A stretch of 64,000 bases of DNA from Anthonomus grandis grandis (GCF_022605725.1 NC_065558.1:8990001-9054000), one strand, 5' to 3'. Counted from the first letter of the stretch, positions 10,665 through 22,949 are shown. Numbers and translations: made by a program. Notes: a model not told the origin generated them from the letters alone.

Positions 10665-10911
10665 TCTATTAACCAATATTACCAGAATTAGTGTTAAAGT
10701 AGGATCATAGTTATTATAAGATTTAGTTCAATAGATTAAAAAAAGATTCGAATTTCTTTTTGGTTCAAGATCCATTGTACTACATAGAGCTTTTTTTGTC
10801 AAAGAAATTGTCTATTTTTTTCATTATTGGCTAAATCATCTACCGAACTTCTTGGCTTTTAAATTGTTAATTACCTAAGATAAACAAACGATTTCCTTTA
10901 CAAAATCTGAA

Positions 10912-10917
10912 TTTATT
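10912..10917 (-). terminator. Candidate poly(A) signal for the minus-strand gene
   Basis: AATAAA on the minus strand (TTTATT on plus) about 150 bases after the stop at 11066, giving a short 3' UTR. Confidence 0.55.
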
Positions 10918-11065
10918 TGCAATATTTGGTATAATATACACTATCAACGACTTAAATATTATTGTGGTTTCATTGTAAATGACTCTAACCCACACCTTAT
11001 CTACATGGATAACCTTATAACATCTATATCTAAATTACTATAATCGGTACAATGAAAATATATTC

Positions 11066-13556
11066 TTAAGCAACTTCATAGGGCTCGAACTCCATTTCGT
11101 TGTGTCTTTTGGCCGGTGCCAATTTCTCTTCATAATCATAATTATTTATTTTATCGTTAAACTGATTTTTATTGTTCTCCTTTTTTAACTGGCTCCATTG
11201 CACGAATTTATTATTATTAGTTGAACCTTTTCGTTCTTCCGCTATTATCCTTGGCTGATGATCCACTTGATTATTCATCTTAATATTTTCGTTTATTGCA
11301 TTCTTATCCCTGACATCATCAATAATTTCTTTGATAACATTATTGTTCTTCTCAGTATTATTGCAAATTTTCTTCAACTCTTTTTTATTTGGGGCTCCCA
11401 CAAGCTCCAGTCGGCTGCTACAGCTATTAGACTTAACCAGTTTGAATTTCAAGCCTTGATACTCTTTGCTGACCTCACTGAGGGTCTTATCGATGCTTCT
11501 CCTCCTGCAACTCTTGCACTCCATACACCTTTTTTCATTATCTTTGATTTCCTCCATGATAACTTTGGTTAAGACAGGCTGGTTTTGGTGCTGATTAACC
11601 ACTGTACCTCCATAATATGTGACAGTGGTGCCATATTCTCTAATTTTTTCCAAAATATCTTCACTCACGTACTCTGTACAGCAGTCTAACGAGTCATGCA
11701 AATTTTCACCATCCATTTGTTCCTCTTCATGTTCTGAGATGGTTGATGGTGAACTAGACGTGCTACATTTGTCCTTGTCAGGATCACTGCTAGGATATAA
11801 CTGTTCCTTTGTTGGATGTACAGTTTCAGTGCCTTTTTCAAAAAACTGCCTGGCCTGTCTAACAACTTCAGGACGAGGAAGTTCATCATCGTTAACCTCT
11901 TTGTTCACTCTGATTGGGCGAAAGAAAAAATGCTTTCTGATGCCTTGCTTGACATCGTCAAACTCGCCCTCTTCGTTGATTTTTGGCTTAGGAACTGGAT
12001 TGTTGGTCTTGGAAGTGGATTTTTTATAAGGAACTTTGGACCGTATTGGTTCAATAATTACTATATTGTTATCAATAAGGAGCTCCTGAAAGCTGTAGTC
12101 TTGTAGATACTGCATCAAGCCATCAAATTGTTCCTCGCTCTCACAGTTTGCTAAAATTTTCTTGTTGAATAGTTCTGGTTTGATCACTTTATACCGAACA
12201 TGATCGAACTGGGGTACGTTTATGCTATTTGATTTTAAAAGCACGGGCTTTTTCTTTTCATCGTTTTTCGGTACCAGTTCTACAGCAGTGGGGCAGAGGC
12301 TTTCATAGCAAGGTTTCTCAAAGAAATCGCACGTTTCTTTGATTATTGGAGATATTTTTTCAACTTTTTCTGGTAACTTTGGTTCGAACATTTGCTTTGC
12401 CAGTTGGACTTTATTGGGTGCTTTTTCTTCGACCACCTCTGGTTCGAATTTCTTTTTCACTGAACTGACTTTACTTTCAACATTCTCTGGTGTTGTTTTC
12501 ATTTCGTCGCACTTTTCAACGCTACTATCAACCCCTGCTATCTTAGTCCAATAGTTCCTGATATTGTCAACTTTCTCTTGAATTTCTGGATCCATGGTTT
12601 TCACCTCTAAGCTGATGTGCTGGGAAGAGTTATTGTTAAAATCGATACAGAAACCGTTGTTTTGTAAAGTGGTATTGACGTTCTTGACAGCCTCCTCGAA
12701 ATCTTTCTCGCTATTTTTAATTTTAGTTGGTTTCTTTTTTTTTATCTTCACCTGGAAGTCTACAGGAATATTGCTCTTTGCAGTGATATCAAAATGGTTT
12801 CCGATATTAACGATGAAACGATTTTCGGGTAATTTTTCACAATGCCTCAGCTTCCTATCGATTTTTTCGCACTGATGCAAGTTTTTGCTTGCAGTGATGT
12901 CTGGTAGCGAGTAAAACTGATTGGTGGCCAAATTTGACTTTTTCCTGGTTAAGTTTGAGAGTTTTTTCGCTATAAAGCTCTGCAAGGGCTTCTTGGAGCC
13001 CTTTTGAGTTTCCAAGAACTCCTTCAGGTAGTTGTGGCTATGAGTTTTAGTTTCAGGCTGCTCAACCTCAATGATACTCTTAAACTCTTCTTGTGGTGAT
13101 TCTTCGGAAGGGACCTCAATTGTAATGGCGTCACTTTGTTCAGTGATAGCTTTGGCCTCCTCCTTAACAATATTTTCGTTGTTCAATTTGATTTCGTCAC
13201 AATTCGTGTTAGTTTCGAACTCTATGCTAGACTGAGCTTCTTCTTTTGCTACTTTTTCACTTTTTTCAGTAGTTTGAAATAACTTTTCGTAGTCAAAACT
13301 TTGATAAGGCGTGGGGCCTCTGATTGTTCGCGGTTTGGAGTACAATCCTTCGACTTTTTTCGTTAAAACGATATTTTCGTCATAGGAAATACTTTCTGGC
13401 TGCTCTGGGGTCCAAGAAATGTTGTCCAAGGAAACGTATCTCGATTTATCTCTGGAATACGTTGATTGATTATCGACGATAGAGATGTTGTCTGTCGCAT
13501 CAGAATCAGGATAGTAATTAGGGAGACTAAGACCAGCTAGTTCTTCAAGTGATTTC
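11066..13556 (-). CDS. Last exon of a long charged, low-complexity protein of unknown function
   Basis: This exon encodes 829 residues and the stop, by far the longest undamaged frame in the window. It starts after an acceptor TTTTTTAG and joins the exon at 13609-13833 in phase across a 52 base intron. The protein is rich in Lys, Glu, Ser and Asn and has no signal peptide, membrane segment or catalytic motif that I recognise. Visible features, counted from the Met at 13429: a KKFEPE / KQMFEPK / CDFFEKP series spaced about 20-35 residues apart (about 325-375), a similar PEVVRQARQFFEKG near 530, the conserved-looking EYGTTVTYYGG near 600, and a Cys cluster CMECKSCRRRS near 635. The C-terminus is EFEPYEVA. 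The FE repeats suggest short linear binding motifs of a scaffold or cytoskeletal protein, which is inference. No frameshift is present, so this is a live host gene. Confidence 0.85.
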
Positions 13557-13608
13557 CTAAAAAATTTTTATGATTAATCATAATAGATATTTACAAAGAA
13601 CATTTTAC

Positions 13609-13833
13609 CCTTCATATTGACTCTCATCAAACCCTTTTGAGTCTTCAATTATTTCCACTAAAGGGCTGTTATTACGAGTGGTGTACCCAGGCGGAATATC
13701 ATAGATACTTCCATCAAGCGGGAAATTCTTGTAACTCGGGTTACTTGGCAAAGGGCTGTAATCCGGGGGTATTTCCTCAGGCTTGCCGTGGAATCTCCTT
13801 AAATGAGACGCCTCTATACGGAGGGATTCGTAC
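13609..13833 (-). CDS. Internal exon of the same protein
   Basis: Bounded by acceptor TTGACTTTTAG at 13834 and donor GGGTAAAA at 13608. It is 225 bases and keeps the reading frame at both ends (the split Arg codon AG/G on the left, GG/G on the right). It encodes YESLRIEASHLRRFHG and then a Pro/Tyr-rich stretch with EEIPPDYSPLPSNPS and IYDIPPGY. PPDY and PPGY are PPxY motifs, which in known proteins bind WW domains; PPGY is split from a similar word by about 30 residues. This hints at a WW-domain partner but is inference. Confidence 0.8.
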
Positions 13834-14704
13834 CTAAAAGTCAACATTAGGGATCACTGGGGTGTATAGTTGGTTTAATTATACATGGGATAAGTGTGAT
13901 GACTTTTGTTTTGGGTTTAGGCTCGGGCTTGATGTTAATTTATTCGTCTGGCCCCTTTTATGGCCAGAGGGCGATGAACTATTTAAGGGCAAAGTTATTT
14001 TATTTGATAATAAACTCCATCTTAGGCTATTTTGAATTCAAATGAGAGAGTTATCTAAATTTTGTTTAATTAAGGACGGTAGGGCTTTAAGTTGGTAATT
14101 TTATATATGCTGAATGTTTGCCAAAAACTCACGCGAAACTAGAAATGATAATGAATATTCGGTTAATCCTGAAGTAACTTGCTTAATATTTGGCTGCATA
14201 ACGGAGGGAATTTGAATAAAAGAATTATAAAGAATTATTAAGTTACTAAGGGCTCGTTTTGGTTCCAAATTTAGTTAGATTGTCGCTTATCGGTTTTAAG
14301 AAGAAAAACCATAAAAAAGTGAAAATACGCCTAAAATTCCATTTATTGAATTCAGGACAATTAGTCTTACAAAGCCATTAAAACTTTTTCATTAATATTT
14401 AAAACACATTAAAATCACAACTTCCTAAGTTTTTTCCCATTTAATAAATTATACACATTTTTATACAATTTCGCTTAATAAAGGTTCATATTTTACGCCC
14501 TCGTTAGTCGTCGCAAATAGACCGCGGGGGACACGTGATTTTAGTGTACCAGGGTAGGCAACCCACAATACGCGGCTTAATGAATATACACGCGACACCC
14601 TGTTGAGAGACTAAAGAGGTAGCAAAGCCGGGACTTAAGCTACAGAATTAAATTGTGAAATTTACAAGAAAATAGTGTGCCGTATATTTCGGTGGTTTTT
14701 GTAC
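13834..14704. other. Intron (871 bases), no recognised element
   Basis: Sequence between two exons of the minus-strand gene. A GC-richer patch at 14500-14600 contains CCGCGGGGGACACGTG, but no coding sequence or transposon was seen. Confidence 0.5.
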
Positions 14705-14920
14705 CTTGTGTCCTGAACAAAACTTTTTTCGACAAGTTTCGCCCTGGGTATAAGTTGCGGCCTGCGGCCGTTACTCTCCAGATAATCCAAACTGTAAAAC
14801 AAATTTTCTCGGGAAACCGCGAAACTACGGGTTCGTCTAAGGCTACACTGTTCGTCCCATGGGATTTGGGATACGTTGTCTAAACTTCCCCGTTTGTGTT
14901 TGTCGCTTTTTTGGGTAGAC
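14705..14920 (-). CDS. Internal exon of the same protein, Arg/Ser-rich
   Basis: Acceptor TTTTTTTCTCTCTAG ends at 14921, and the donor is ACAAG/GTACAAA at 14704. The 216 bases code for a basic segment including RGSLDNVSQIPWDEQ, SLRRTRSFAVSRENLF and SLDYLESNGRRPQLI. RRTRSFAVS and KRGSLD resemble basophilic kinase or 14-3-3 type sites (R-x-x-S), a guess from composition. The frame joins both neighbours without a stop. Confidence 0.8.
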
Positions 14921-15079
14921 CTAGAGAGAAAAAAAAATATTTTAACTATAAGTTGATTAAGAAATTTTAATTTTCTGAAAAATTGTTGATCTCTCAAAAA
15001 AAAATTATTCTAATAGAAAATCTACTCTTTTTTTGGGTTAAATTAACAGTTTTTGATAAACGTTTCTATCCTTAATAAA

Positions 15080-15850
15080 ACAAATAAAAAATATCCAAGG
15101 CATGAAGATGACTCAAAAGTTTACAAACACTTAAAATATATAAAGATCGAATTGCCAGTATTCTTTCACTGTGGCTATGTTGGAAACACTTTATCCTTTC
15201 TTAAAATGATTTTAAGCATGTAATTTTGGATTGTCTTTAAAGGTTTTAATGCATTTTCGTAAGAACTTCCCCATACTATTATAGCATAACTCAGTGTTAG
15301 CGTTCAGTTAAAATATATTATAAATTAGTTTGTATGTTCTATGTTATTAGAATTAGGCACAACAGCGCCGCTTTATCTTAAAATTTATTATATAAACACA
15401 GACAAGTCCAAGTGGTAATTCGATAGGGTCTGGCATCAACGGGATTCGACATCGTTGACAAAAAGACAGAATCACCACGAGCCTTGGTGTAAACGGACAC
15501 ATTTGATATTCCTCATTTTTAGTGACAAATACAGTGTGTTGTCACTTACATTTAAGTCTAATATTCTAAAACTCAGTAAAGACTTTACAATAGCTTTGTA
15601 AACAAATATCAAAAGTTGTTCGTTTAGAATTTCTCAATCCATTTACCTGGATGCTATAAAAATTGGGACGATTGGCGTTGGTTAGGGAGAAAGCGATGTA
15701 GTTAGTTTTGTCAACATTTAATGTAAGTTTAAAAGAGTCTAGCTAATTTTTGATTAATGTTAAACCTAAAGATGTTTTTTCACCCACAAAAATGCCCACA
15801 GTATCGTCAGCATAAGAAAGTACAACTCAAGTAAGTATTTGTTAAAGAAT
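15080..15850 (-). pseudogene. LINE reverse transcriptase fragment in intron
   Basis: On the minus strand LSYADDTVGIFVGE (catalytic YADD, about 15830-15790) is followed by LDSFKLTLNVDKTNYIAFSL (about 15740-15680) and, after stops, by WGSSYENALKPLKTIQNYML (about 15280-15215). These are ordered blocks of a non-LTR retrotransposon ORF2. Interrupted by stops and frameshifts. Confidence 0.75.
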
Positions 15851-16499
15851 TTATACAGATTAGGAAAAGTAATGAATAAGTTAAATAGATTAACCTTTGG
15901 CTAAATTTCGCCTATGTATATATTATTGAAAAGTACAAACAAATTATTAATCAAAATTATTTAGGTATTTATGACTTAAGTTTTGTACACGGGTTTGGGG
16001 TATCGAAAGCCAGTTTAATCTGAAAGATTTTTTGTCAGTGGTATCCGTATGGGGTTTTTAATTGAATATTCTTGGGAAAAAAAATCGTACGCCACTGTTT
16101 TTTCCAAAAACAAAAATTATCTCTAAAATCCCCTCTCAGTTTGGAGCAAATTTTATTCGTTGCCTTTTGTTCGTAAGAGGTAAGGTTTTCGAGTAAAAAA
16201 ATAAAAACCACGTTTACTCTGCACGGAAATTCTTCATTTTCTTCAGATAAGGATAACAAAGGTTAAACTCTTTACACCTAGCGCAAGACGTGAAACTAAT
16301 ATGATTCATTAGCATTTTCAAGTTCTTTGTCGCCGATAACCTGAGTGAGACTCTTGATTCCTATCAATACCTCCAAATATGCACAGAATTCATTCATTAA
16401 TCAGTCATTTTTCGAGAGTGAACTCTGAGTTTCCTAGATCGCCTTTTAGGATCTAATCTATGACCACGAATATCAGCTCCAGTTAGAATTTACAATATT

Positions 16500-17460
16500 C
16501 TTTAATACGCCACACGAATCTAGCCACATTATGGGACGAAGTGCTTTCTGCGAGTGAGGATGACTTTTCGCCGGATATGAGTGAATATAACCCTTCTGGT
16601 TCTGAGTCTTCCAGTTCTGAAGAGGATCCAGAAACACCGAGAAAAAAGATTAGGATTTGCAATAGCTCTGAGAAGAAACGCGAGTTTTTTTTCTCCTCCC
16701 TCTGATATGCCCAGCACTTCCGCAAAAAGAGTAGTGTTTGCAAAAGAACTCCAAGCTAATGACAACACATCGCAAACGTCAATACCAGGTAACAATATTG
16801 ACGAAGTTATTGAGAGTGTCATTCAGCGAAATATCAATTATAATGATGAGACCATGCTGGATGAATCTCTAGCAGAACATGAAAGTGATTTGTTTTTTTG
16901 GTCTGATGTAACTGGCGTGCACATGAAAAATTTTTTATTTACAGTCACCAATCCTGGCATTCGAGCGCATCTTTATGATTTGTATGACCAAACTCCATAT
17001 TATGAATTTTATAAATTAATAATTACTGACGACATAAATTTGATTTATTTGTTCGAGAAACAAATATATACGCTGAACAACAAAAAGCCCAAGTTCAGTG
17101 TTTAATCACGAAATGCACGTGTTCAAAGCTGGAAAAACACAGACCGCTCGGAGATGGAACTACCTTCAATTTCCTCATATTGGTCAACAAGCAAAATATA
17201 CTTAAACTTTATAAAACAAATTACGCCTAGAAATCGTTTTCAACTGTTGTTAAAAACTTGGCATTTTGCAAACAACGAAACCGTTCCTGATGGTGACAGA
17301 TTGTACAAGATAACACCTCTTGTTACAAAACTATTGGAGAATTTTCAGTCTCCAATTGTCCCTGGCGAGTTTATCTGTATAGATGAGACTCTTGTACCTT
17401 TTAAGAAAATTATTCATTTAATTCAGAGAGTGATAAAACGAGCTCAATGTCTTTAGACCT
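16500..17460 (+). pseudogene. piggyBac-like transposase remnant
   Basis: The plus strand reads WDEVLSASEDDFSPDMSEYN and a Ser/Glu-rich acidic N-terminus typical of piggyBac (PGBD) proteins. After a frameshift near 16695 it continues with FFWSDVTGVHMKNFLFT, ITDDINLIYLFEKQIY and then ISSYWSTSKIYLNFI, ITPRNRFQLLLKTWHFANNE, DRLYKITPLVTKLLENFQ and FICIDETLVPFKK. The Asp in CIDE is the first catalytic Asp of the DDD triad; the later Asp residues and the C-terminal zinc-binding part are missing. With a frameshift, an internal stop at 17103-17105 and the truncation, this copy cannot work. It sits in a 3.9 kb intron. Confidence 0.85.
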
Positions 17461-18790
17461 AGTCCAAAACGTAAAACCAAGAAGACTAATTGACTTGAAT
17501 TTCTTTGGCCTTTGATAACTCTAGATGAAGCTCTAAAAAAACCATCAGGATCCTTATGTGAACTTCTGGTTCCTCTCAAAATTTACAGCCTATTCAAGAA
17601 CATATAATCCATAAGACAAGGACAGTTCATTGGCTTTTCCTTAAATATTACGACCACTGGAACTAAATAATTTAATAGAATGAAAAAAATGTCCTCCGCG
17701 TTTCTCAATATATGTTTATAAAGAAAATTAAGGCTTATTCTAAGTAAACACTGGACTCTGCAATTTGAGACACCCTGTAGAATTATTTATAACACAAAAA
17801 AATAGAATCAATACAAAAGCCCTTTTTGGTAAACCTCTTCGGACATGTTTGCTCAAGACTTTTTCTGGAGAAGTTTCTGTCAGTTTTGTTTGCTCTTCCT
17901 CCATAGGAGTATTTGCGGTTTATAAATAGACTTAATGGAATATGACTGTTGCCCTTGAAACTAAAAACCAGACAGAAAATTTAACGTTTAAATATAATTT
18001 ATATTTCCTTCGATTAAGCATAAAACACTGCCAGCGGGGAGAGAAAGTTTTAATTAAGTGGTTCTTTAGAATTTATTAATTATTAACTGAAAGGGTTTCA
18101 CCAGAGTTCTGATTGTGTCTCAAATTAGGATAATCTCATGAATTTTTTATGAATAAAGTTTATTTCGCAGCATCGAATTTACTGCATGCACAAGCGTTCG
18201 TTAACTACTATTTGGGCCTGGAATTTATCAAAATATGTAATAAAAGCTCAATTTAGATTCAGATTGGATTGCGTATTTTGGTTAGAAGAGCCAACAGAGC
18301 AGTTGTTTCCATTTGATTAATAGAACCTAAAATACATATGTATATGGGATAATTTCACATAAAATTACTACCGAATTTCCTGAAATATACAGATTGTTAA
18401 TTAAAAAGTCTTGGAACGATTTAATTAAATTCGGCCTCAAAGCGAATTCGATTAAAAGAAAATATTTGCTTGGCTGAATTTTATGGAACAAGCCGGTTCT
18501 TTTGATTAAAATTAAAGCATGCCCGCACTTCTTGCACCAGATGCTTTTTTAATATAGTTTTGGGTTGACCCATATATGATGTGCCCTTAGTATTTTTATT
18601 TTTACGTTTTTAAAATTATATAATATCTAGGATTTTTTTGCGGTACTTTTCCTTTCGACAGATATTGATAAGAATTCTAGGGTGATATGGTACTTCATTG
18701 CTTATAATAAGAAAAATTAATATATCAACAATTAAGCCTCATAATAATACGATGAGTTGCAAGGATATAAGTATAATATTATTTCTTTAC
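17461..18790. other. Intron sequence without recognised genes
   Basis: AT-rich sequence after the piggyBac remnant; no further transposase blocks, long open frames or tandem repeats were seen. Confidence 0.4.
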
Positions 18791-18922
18791 CTTTCTTGGG
18801 ATTTCTGCAGTCTCCAAAACAAATTGTCCCTTGATGACTTGCTCGTCCTGGGATAATCCGCTTTCGTGGACGAGAGGTTTATATTCAACTTTAGATTGTT
18901 AATGCATGCGTCCTTCTCGGTT
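18791..18922 (-). CDS. Upstream exon of the long charged protein
   Basis: Acceptor CTGTGTACTTTCAG ends at 18923 and donor AAG/GTAAAGAA starts at 18790. The 132 bases remain open in the frame that fits the next exon (split AG/G Arg codon) and encode TEKDACINNLKLNINLSS, then KADYPRTSKSSRDNLFWRLQ. The donor and acceptor are good and the codon phase matches, so this is probably real. The upstream exon must lie to the right, beyond a very long intron. Confidence 0.65.
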
Positions 18923-19034
18923 CTGAAAGTACACAGAAAAAAGCATATTTTCAAATGGAGTAATTAGATATTCTTATTTATATTTATTCTTATTTGGAGA
19001 AAGACTCTTTAAAAGGAATATTTCTCAGTATATA

Positions 19035-21235
19035 CACTCTTAAAAATAGGTGAATAAAAATTCAACAATTGTATAGATTTTACATACAATTTGATTCTGG
19101 AAATGGTACAGAATCAATTTGTGTAGAATTTCTCTATGCTATTGTGTTTAAACAACTGTGGTTCTATAATCAACAAATTATGTATCAATTTGATTTATTT
19201 TATTGTATATATAGTACACTATTTGTGTACTTAAATTCGACAATATTTTATATTTATTTAATATAATTATTCAGTAAAAAAGCAAACTCTTAGTGTTTTT
19301 TTAACATGGTATGTACAGGAAAAAAACACAATTTGTGCATTTTAAATACACACGTTAGTGTAGGTTGTTTTAACAATATATTTTATTTTCTTTCATTTCA
19401 ACTATTAAATTTTATTACAAATTGTGTATAATAATACTATATATTGTTTTATAAATTTAAATATAGTGTAGGTTACTTATTTTAGGTTTGTATATCAAAT
19501 TAACATAAGAACTGGAGTTTTTTATTACAATGTTTTGTATTTATATTCATAAAAATTTAAAAATAATCAATATATTTGTATAAAAAAAATAAACAAATTG
19601 TTTAAAAATTTAAAATACATTTTAGAGAATTTCGTCATAAATCTGTGTAATAATAAATTCTACTGAGCCTGGGAAAAACAGGATAAAAAAAAGCTGTTTT
19701 TTTATTTTAACAATTTATTTAATAGTATGAAATATTTTCGAAAATTCCACCATTAATACATTAAAGCAATGTATTAAATATTTTCTTCAATCGTTTCAAA
19801 CCTAAGTTTTTTCCATAGATATTTTACACTGCCTCCTTTGTAGCTCCATGTAAGTTTAGAGGATCTTGGTGGACACGATATATCTACAGGAGCCTTCCTT
19901 CCTATCCAATAAAAAAAATCTTAATTATTTGTTTTAATAGTAATAGCCTAGGTAATTTTTAAGAAATTTTTAAAATTTAATTTTAAAAGATTTTTAGTTT
20001 GTTGATAATAGTTTAATTACCATAGTAACATATCCAAACTATGATTAAGTAGATACCATTTTGTAATACAAATTGAAATACAAATGCAATAAAGGTTACA
20101 AATTTAACCGACCTCTACATTAAAATTGGATAGGTACAAAGATAAAAAAGATGTAAAAAAAGTAAGTATACCTACTTATCTATTCTACTGTAAAGTTATC
20201 AGTTATCACTGAAAAACTAAATAGGTACCAGCTACCTGTCTAAACATCAAAATATCCAGTAAATTCCAAGTTATACAATAAATGCAAAAAAAATATGGTG
20301 CTTACCTAATTACCTACCTACAAACTGCTCCTGGAGTTGGTCCAATAAACCCCACTCCTTAAGTTTATCTTCAACGAATATATCCATTTTTTTCTTATGC
20401 AATTTTAACACTTAACGAAACGAAAAAACCTTAAAACAAATTAATGCCGGCCGACTGATTGAAGGACTGAAGGTGAAGAATGAACAGTTGACCACCTGTG
20501 GCACTGGGAATTATAGCAATGCTGCCATCAAATGTATCTTAAAGATTACACCGCCAATTAAAAATTTACGTTTCCTTTTTCCTTACGCGTGTTATTATCA
20601 CGATATTATTTAAATAAATAAAATAAGAACTTATGCTGATTGGGCTTATTTTTAAATATCCTATTAAATTATTTTCAATTAACAACTTTAAATCGACTGC
20701 AAATTTTGATGCATACCTTTACAACTGTTTAATATTGAATCTGGCAACATTGACGCTAACAACGAAGTTCTAGCGGCAAAGGCAAGGGCGTCGGGCGCGT
20801 CCTCCTTTATACACAATTGTGTATTATAACTACCCAATACATAGTTTAAAATTCTATAATTGTGAAGGGCTATTAGCAAGAATCGTTTTTATTCTACACA
20901 ATTGTAAATAAAATCAACACAAGCCAGAATAAAAAAATAATTAAAAATTGTAGTAAAAATATACTTGGTTATTAGATTTTTTACCAAACTGCATTGAATT
21001 AAAAAAAAAATGTAGAATATTTATACACATTATCTTAATAATTAATATCCACTTATGGTGTATTAATTTAATATGCAATAATTGTATAAAATATACACAT
21101 TAAAACATATACAAAATGCCTGAGAATTTTTATACAGGACTGTGAGATATTATCTAACAATTGTGTATTAAAATTAAACATTTTTTTTTACACAACAAAA
21201 TGTGAAAAAATCCATCGGGATTTTTCTGTGTGTAT
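19035..21235. mobile_element. Putative non-autonomous DNA transposon with AATTGT-rich subterminal repeats
   Basis: The left side begins near TATACACTCTTAAAAAT (about 19030) and the inverse of the right side reads TATACACACAGAAAAAT (about 21235), an imperfect inverted pair with a possible TATA target. Between them the palindromic core ACAATTGT(GTA) and relatives recur near 19063, 19325, 19419, 20811, 20893, 21078 and 21157. The middle carries a GC-richer block (20420-20530) and a small two-exon frame on the minus strand. No transposase is present. I do not recognise the family. The ends are approximate. Confidence 0.4.
19774..20387 (-). CDS. Small two-exon frame within the putative transposon, 65 residues
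   Basis: An ATG at 20387 opens MDIFVEDKLKEWGLLDQLQ and reaches a donor TAG/GTAGGTAA (exon 20318-20387). A good acceptor, a T-rich tract ending TATTGGATAG at 19902, joins in phase to exon 19774-19901, with VDISCPPRSSKLTWSYKGG then YLWKKLRFETIEENI and a TAA. The start resembles the first helices of a SAM-like domain seen in repeated insect genes, but only about 23 residues are available. The region upstream (20420-20530 plus strand) is GC-richer and contains TCAGTCGG, an initiator-like word, on the minus strand. This could be a captured or truncated gene of a larger autonomous element. Coding is inferred from the in-phase splice signals alone. Confidence 0.4.
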
Positions 21236-22117
21236 ATTTTCATTTTAATTTACGGTCTAAAACTAAGACTCGCATTATTTTGGTTTGAGCTTTTATGATC
21301 TTTAATTATAATAACATATATTTTTACTTAGAACATTGAAAGATTAGAATTAGTAAACAACAACTTTGTTTGACTTGAACACGTGCGCAGAGGCAAGGGG
21401 GTATTTTGTTTACAAACATGTTTATCGATTCTCTGTTGTCAACCTTACACACATTTTCAAAAGAGGAAATTGTTAGCTATATATCAACGCATAATATAAT
21501 AATGTTAATTTAACTTATTGGTGTTAAAATACTAACATTCTTACTTCTAAAACCGCTTCTAAAAAATTTGTAATTGCAACACCGCAAACAAAAACTGATG
21601 TCATCTTACGAAATGTCATCTTGTTAAACGGCTTTGTGTTTACATTCGGCATTTGTGAAGTTCTGCGTTTTTTCTGTAGTTTTTGGTTGTAAAAGGTAAA
21701 ACGTCTCATCAATGTTTTTGTGAGCTGTTACGATGGTAAAAACTTGTGCTTTTTGTGCACACCATAAAAAAAGGCCGATCTTTTCAAAACTAAATACCGA
21801 TACTGCCATAACATCATGATACTGTCATCATGAATGTAGAATACTAAAAACTTATTTAAGAAATCTATAATAATTATAAAATATGGAAGTGTTTATTAGA
21901 TAGGTACCTTTACTCTAATGAAGTAGGTTAAAAAACGCATAAAGAGATTATAAACGGTAATAGTGTTTATAATTTAAATCATAATCTATTATTAATAAAT
22001 ATTTGTCATGTAAATATTTTTTGACGACGTCACTGGTAAAGATTCCTTGTGTCGATGGAATGAACAATGCGATCGAGCGGCGTTGCGATGTTGTTGCCTT
22101 TTTCTCTAATCTCTCTA
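21236..22117. other. Intron sequence without recognised genes
   Basis: AT-rich. A plus-strand ATG near 21733 opens MVKTCAFCAHHKK, which looks like the start of a THAP zinc finger, but the frame soon degenerates and no further THAP residues follow. Confidence 0.35.
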
Positions 22118-22637
22118 AAAGGTGTCTACTATAAAAACCGCCAAACTTTAAGAGGTGATTAAACAAGTCATTTGCAACAAAAAAGTCGTATAACATTTTT
22201 TTCGAAAAGATGTTAGTTCTTCTGGCATTTAACATTTTTTGATTTTAACTTTTTTTTTTGTTTTTTTTTTCATATAAACAAGAATATCTCCGTTATTCTT
22301 ACCACCACAGAAAATTTAGGTATACCATCTGAAAGAGAATTAAATTTGCTATAAGATGGGTATATTTAAGTTTTTGAGTAATTTCTTATACCGGGTGTTA
22401 TCAGAAGTTAAATGTAACATTTGGGAAATGTGCAAAATTAGTGGTACCTTCTGCGTTGTCGTTTTTCTAAAATTTGGTAAATAGGGACATTTTTTTTTCA
22501 GCAAAAACTACTGCATTTAATATGCTTTCCAATGATATACTTACTTTTGTGATAGCTATTTGTTTTCACAGCAATATCATGGGCAAAAGAAAGAAAACCA
22601 CAAAAATTGAAAATGTTCAAATTTAATATTTCTTGAT
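22118..22637 (+). repeat. Left terminal inverted repeat of the DD41D element
   Basis: Shares words inverted with the right end over its whole length: CCGGGTGTTATCAGAAGTTA, TACCATCTGAAAGAGAATTA, TAGGGACATTTTTTTT, CCAATGATATAC, AATAGCTATC-type and CACAGCAATATCATGGGCAA. Similarity is high but with small indels. Confidence 0.8.
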
Positions 22638-22949
22638 TGACCAAAATTAAAAACAGACGAAAAACAATGAAGTAAATGTTGTGAGACCGTGACTTTGTGT
22701 TTTTTATTGTTTTTCGTCTGTTGTATACGTCGGTCTCTTTGTGAAAAATGGATGAGATTTTCTTATACAAAATTAAAAAAATCAAAATTTCATTAAACAA
22801 ACCTAAAATTATAAAAAATTGTTCAAAATGTCTTCCCTCTTGTTCAATACATTTGATGCATCTTCTTCTGACACTATCAACAACCCGTTCAAGTTCAACG
22901 CGTTTTTGTCGCATTTCATTGCAACACACACTAATTCGATTAATTAATG

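Noticed and set aside
11619..12106. Plus-strand frames opposite the long exon
   Set aside because: Shadows of the minus-strand coding sequence.
21733..21815. Possible start of a THAP zinc finger (MVKTCAFCAHH)
   Set aside because: Only the first Cys pair is visible; the downstream His, the AVPTIF-type residues and the rest of the domain are absent and the frame breaks.
21948..22235. 95 codon minus-strand frame
   Set aside because: Lies half in the terminal inverted repeat and half in flanking sequence; the same DNA in the right repeat is not open.
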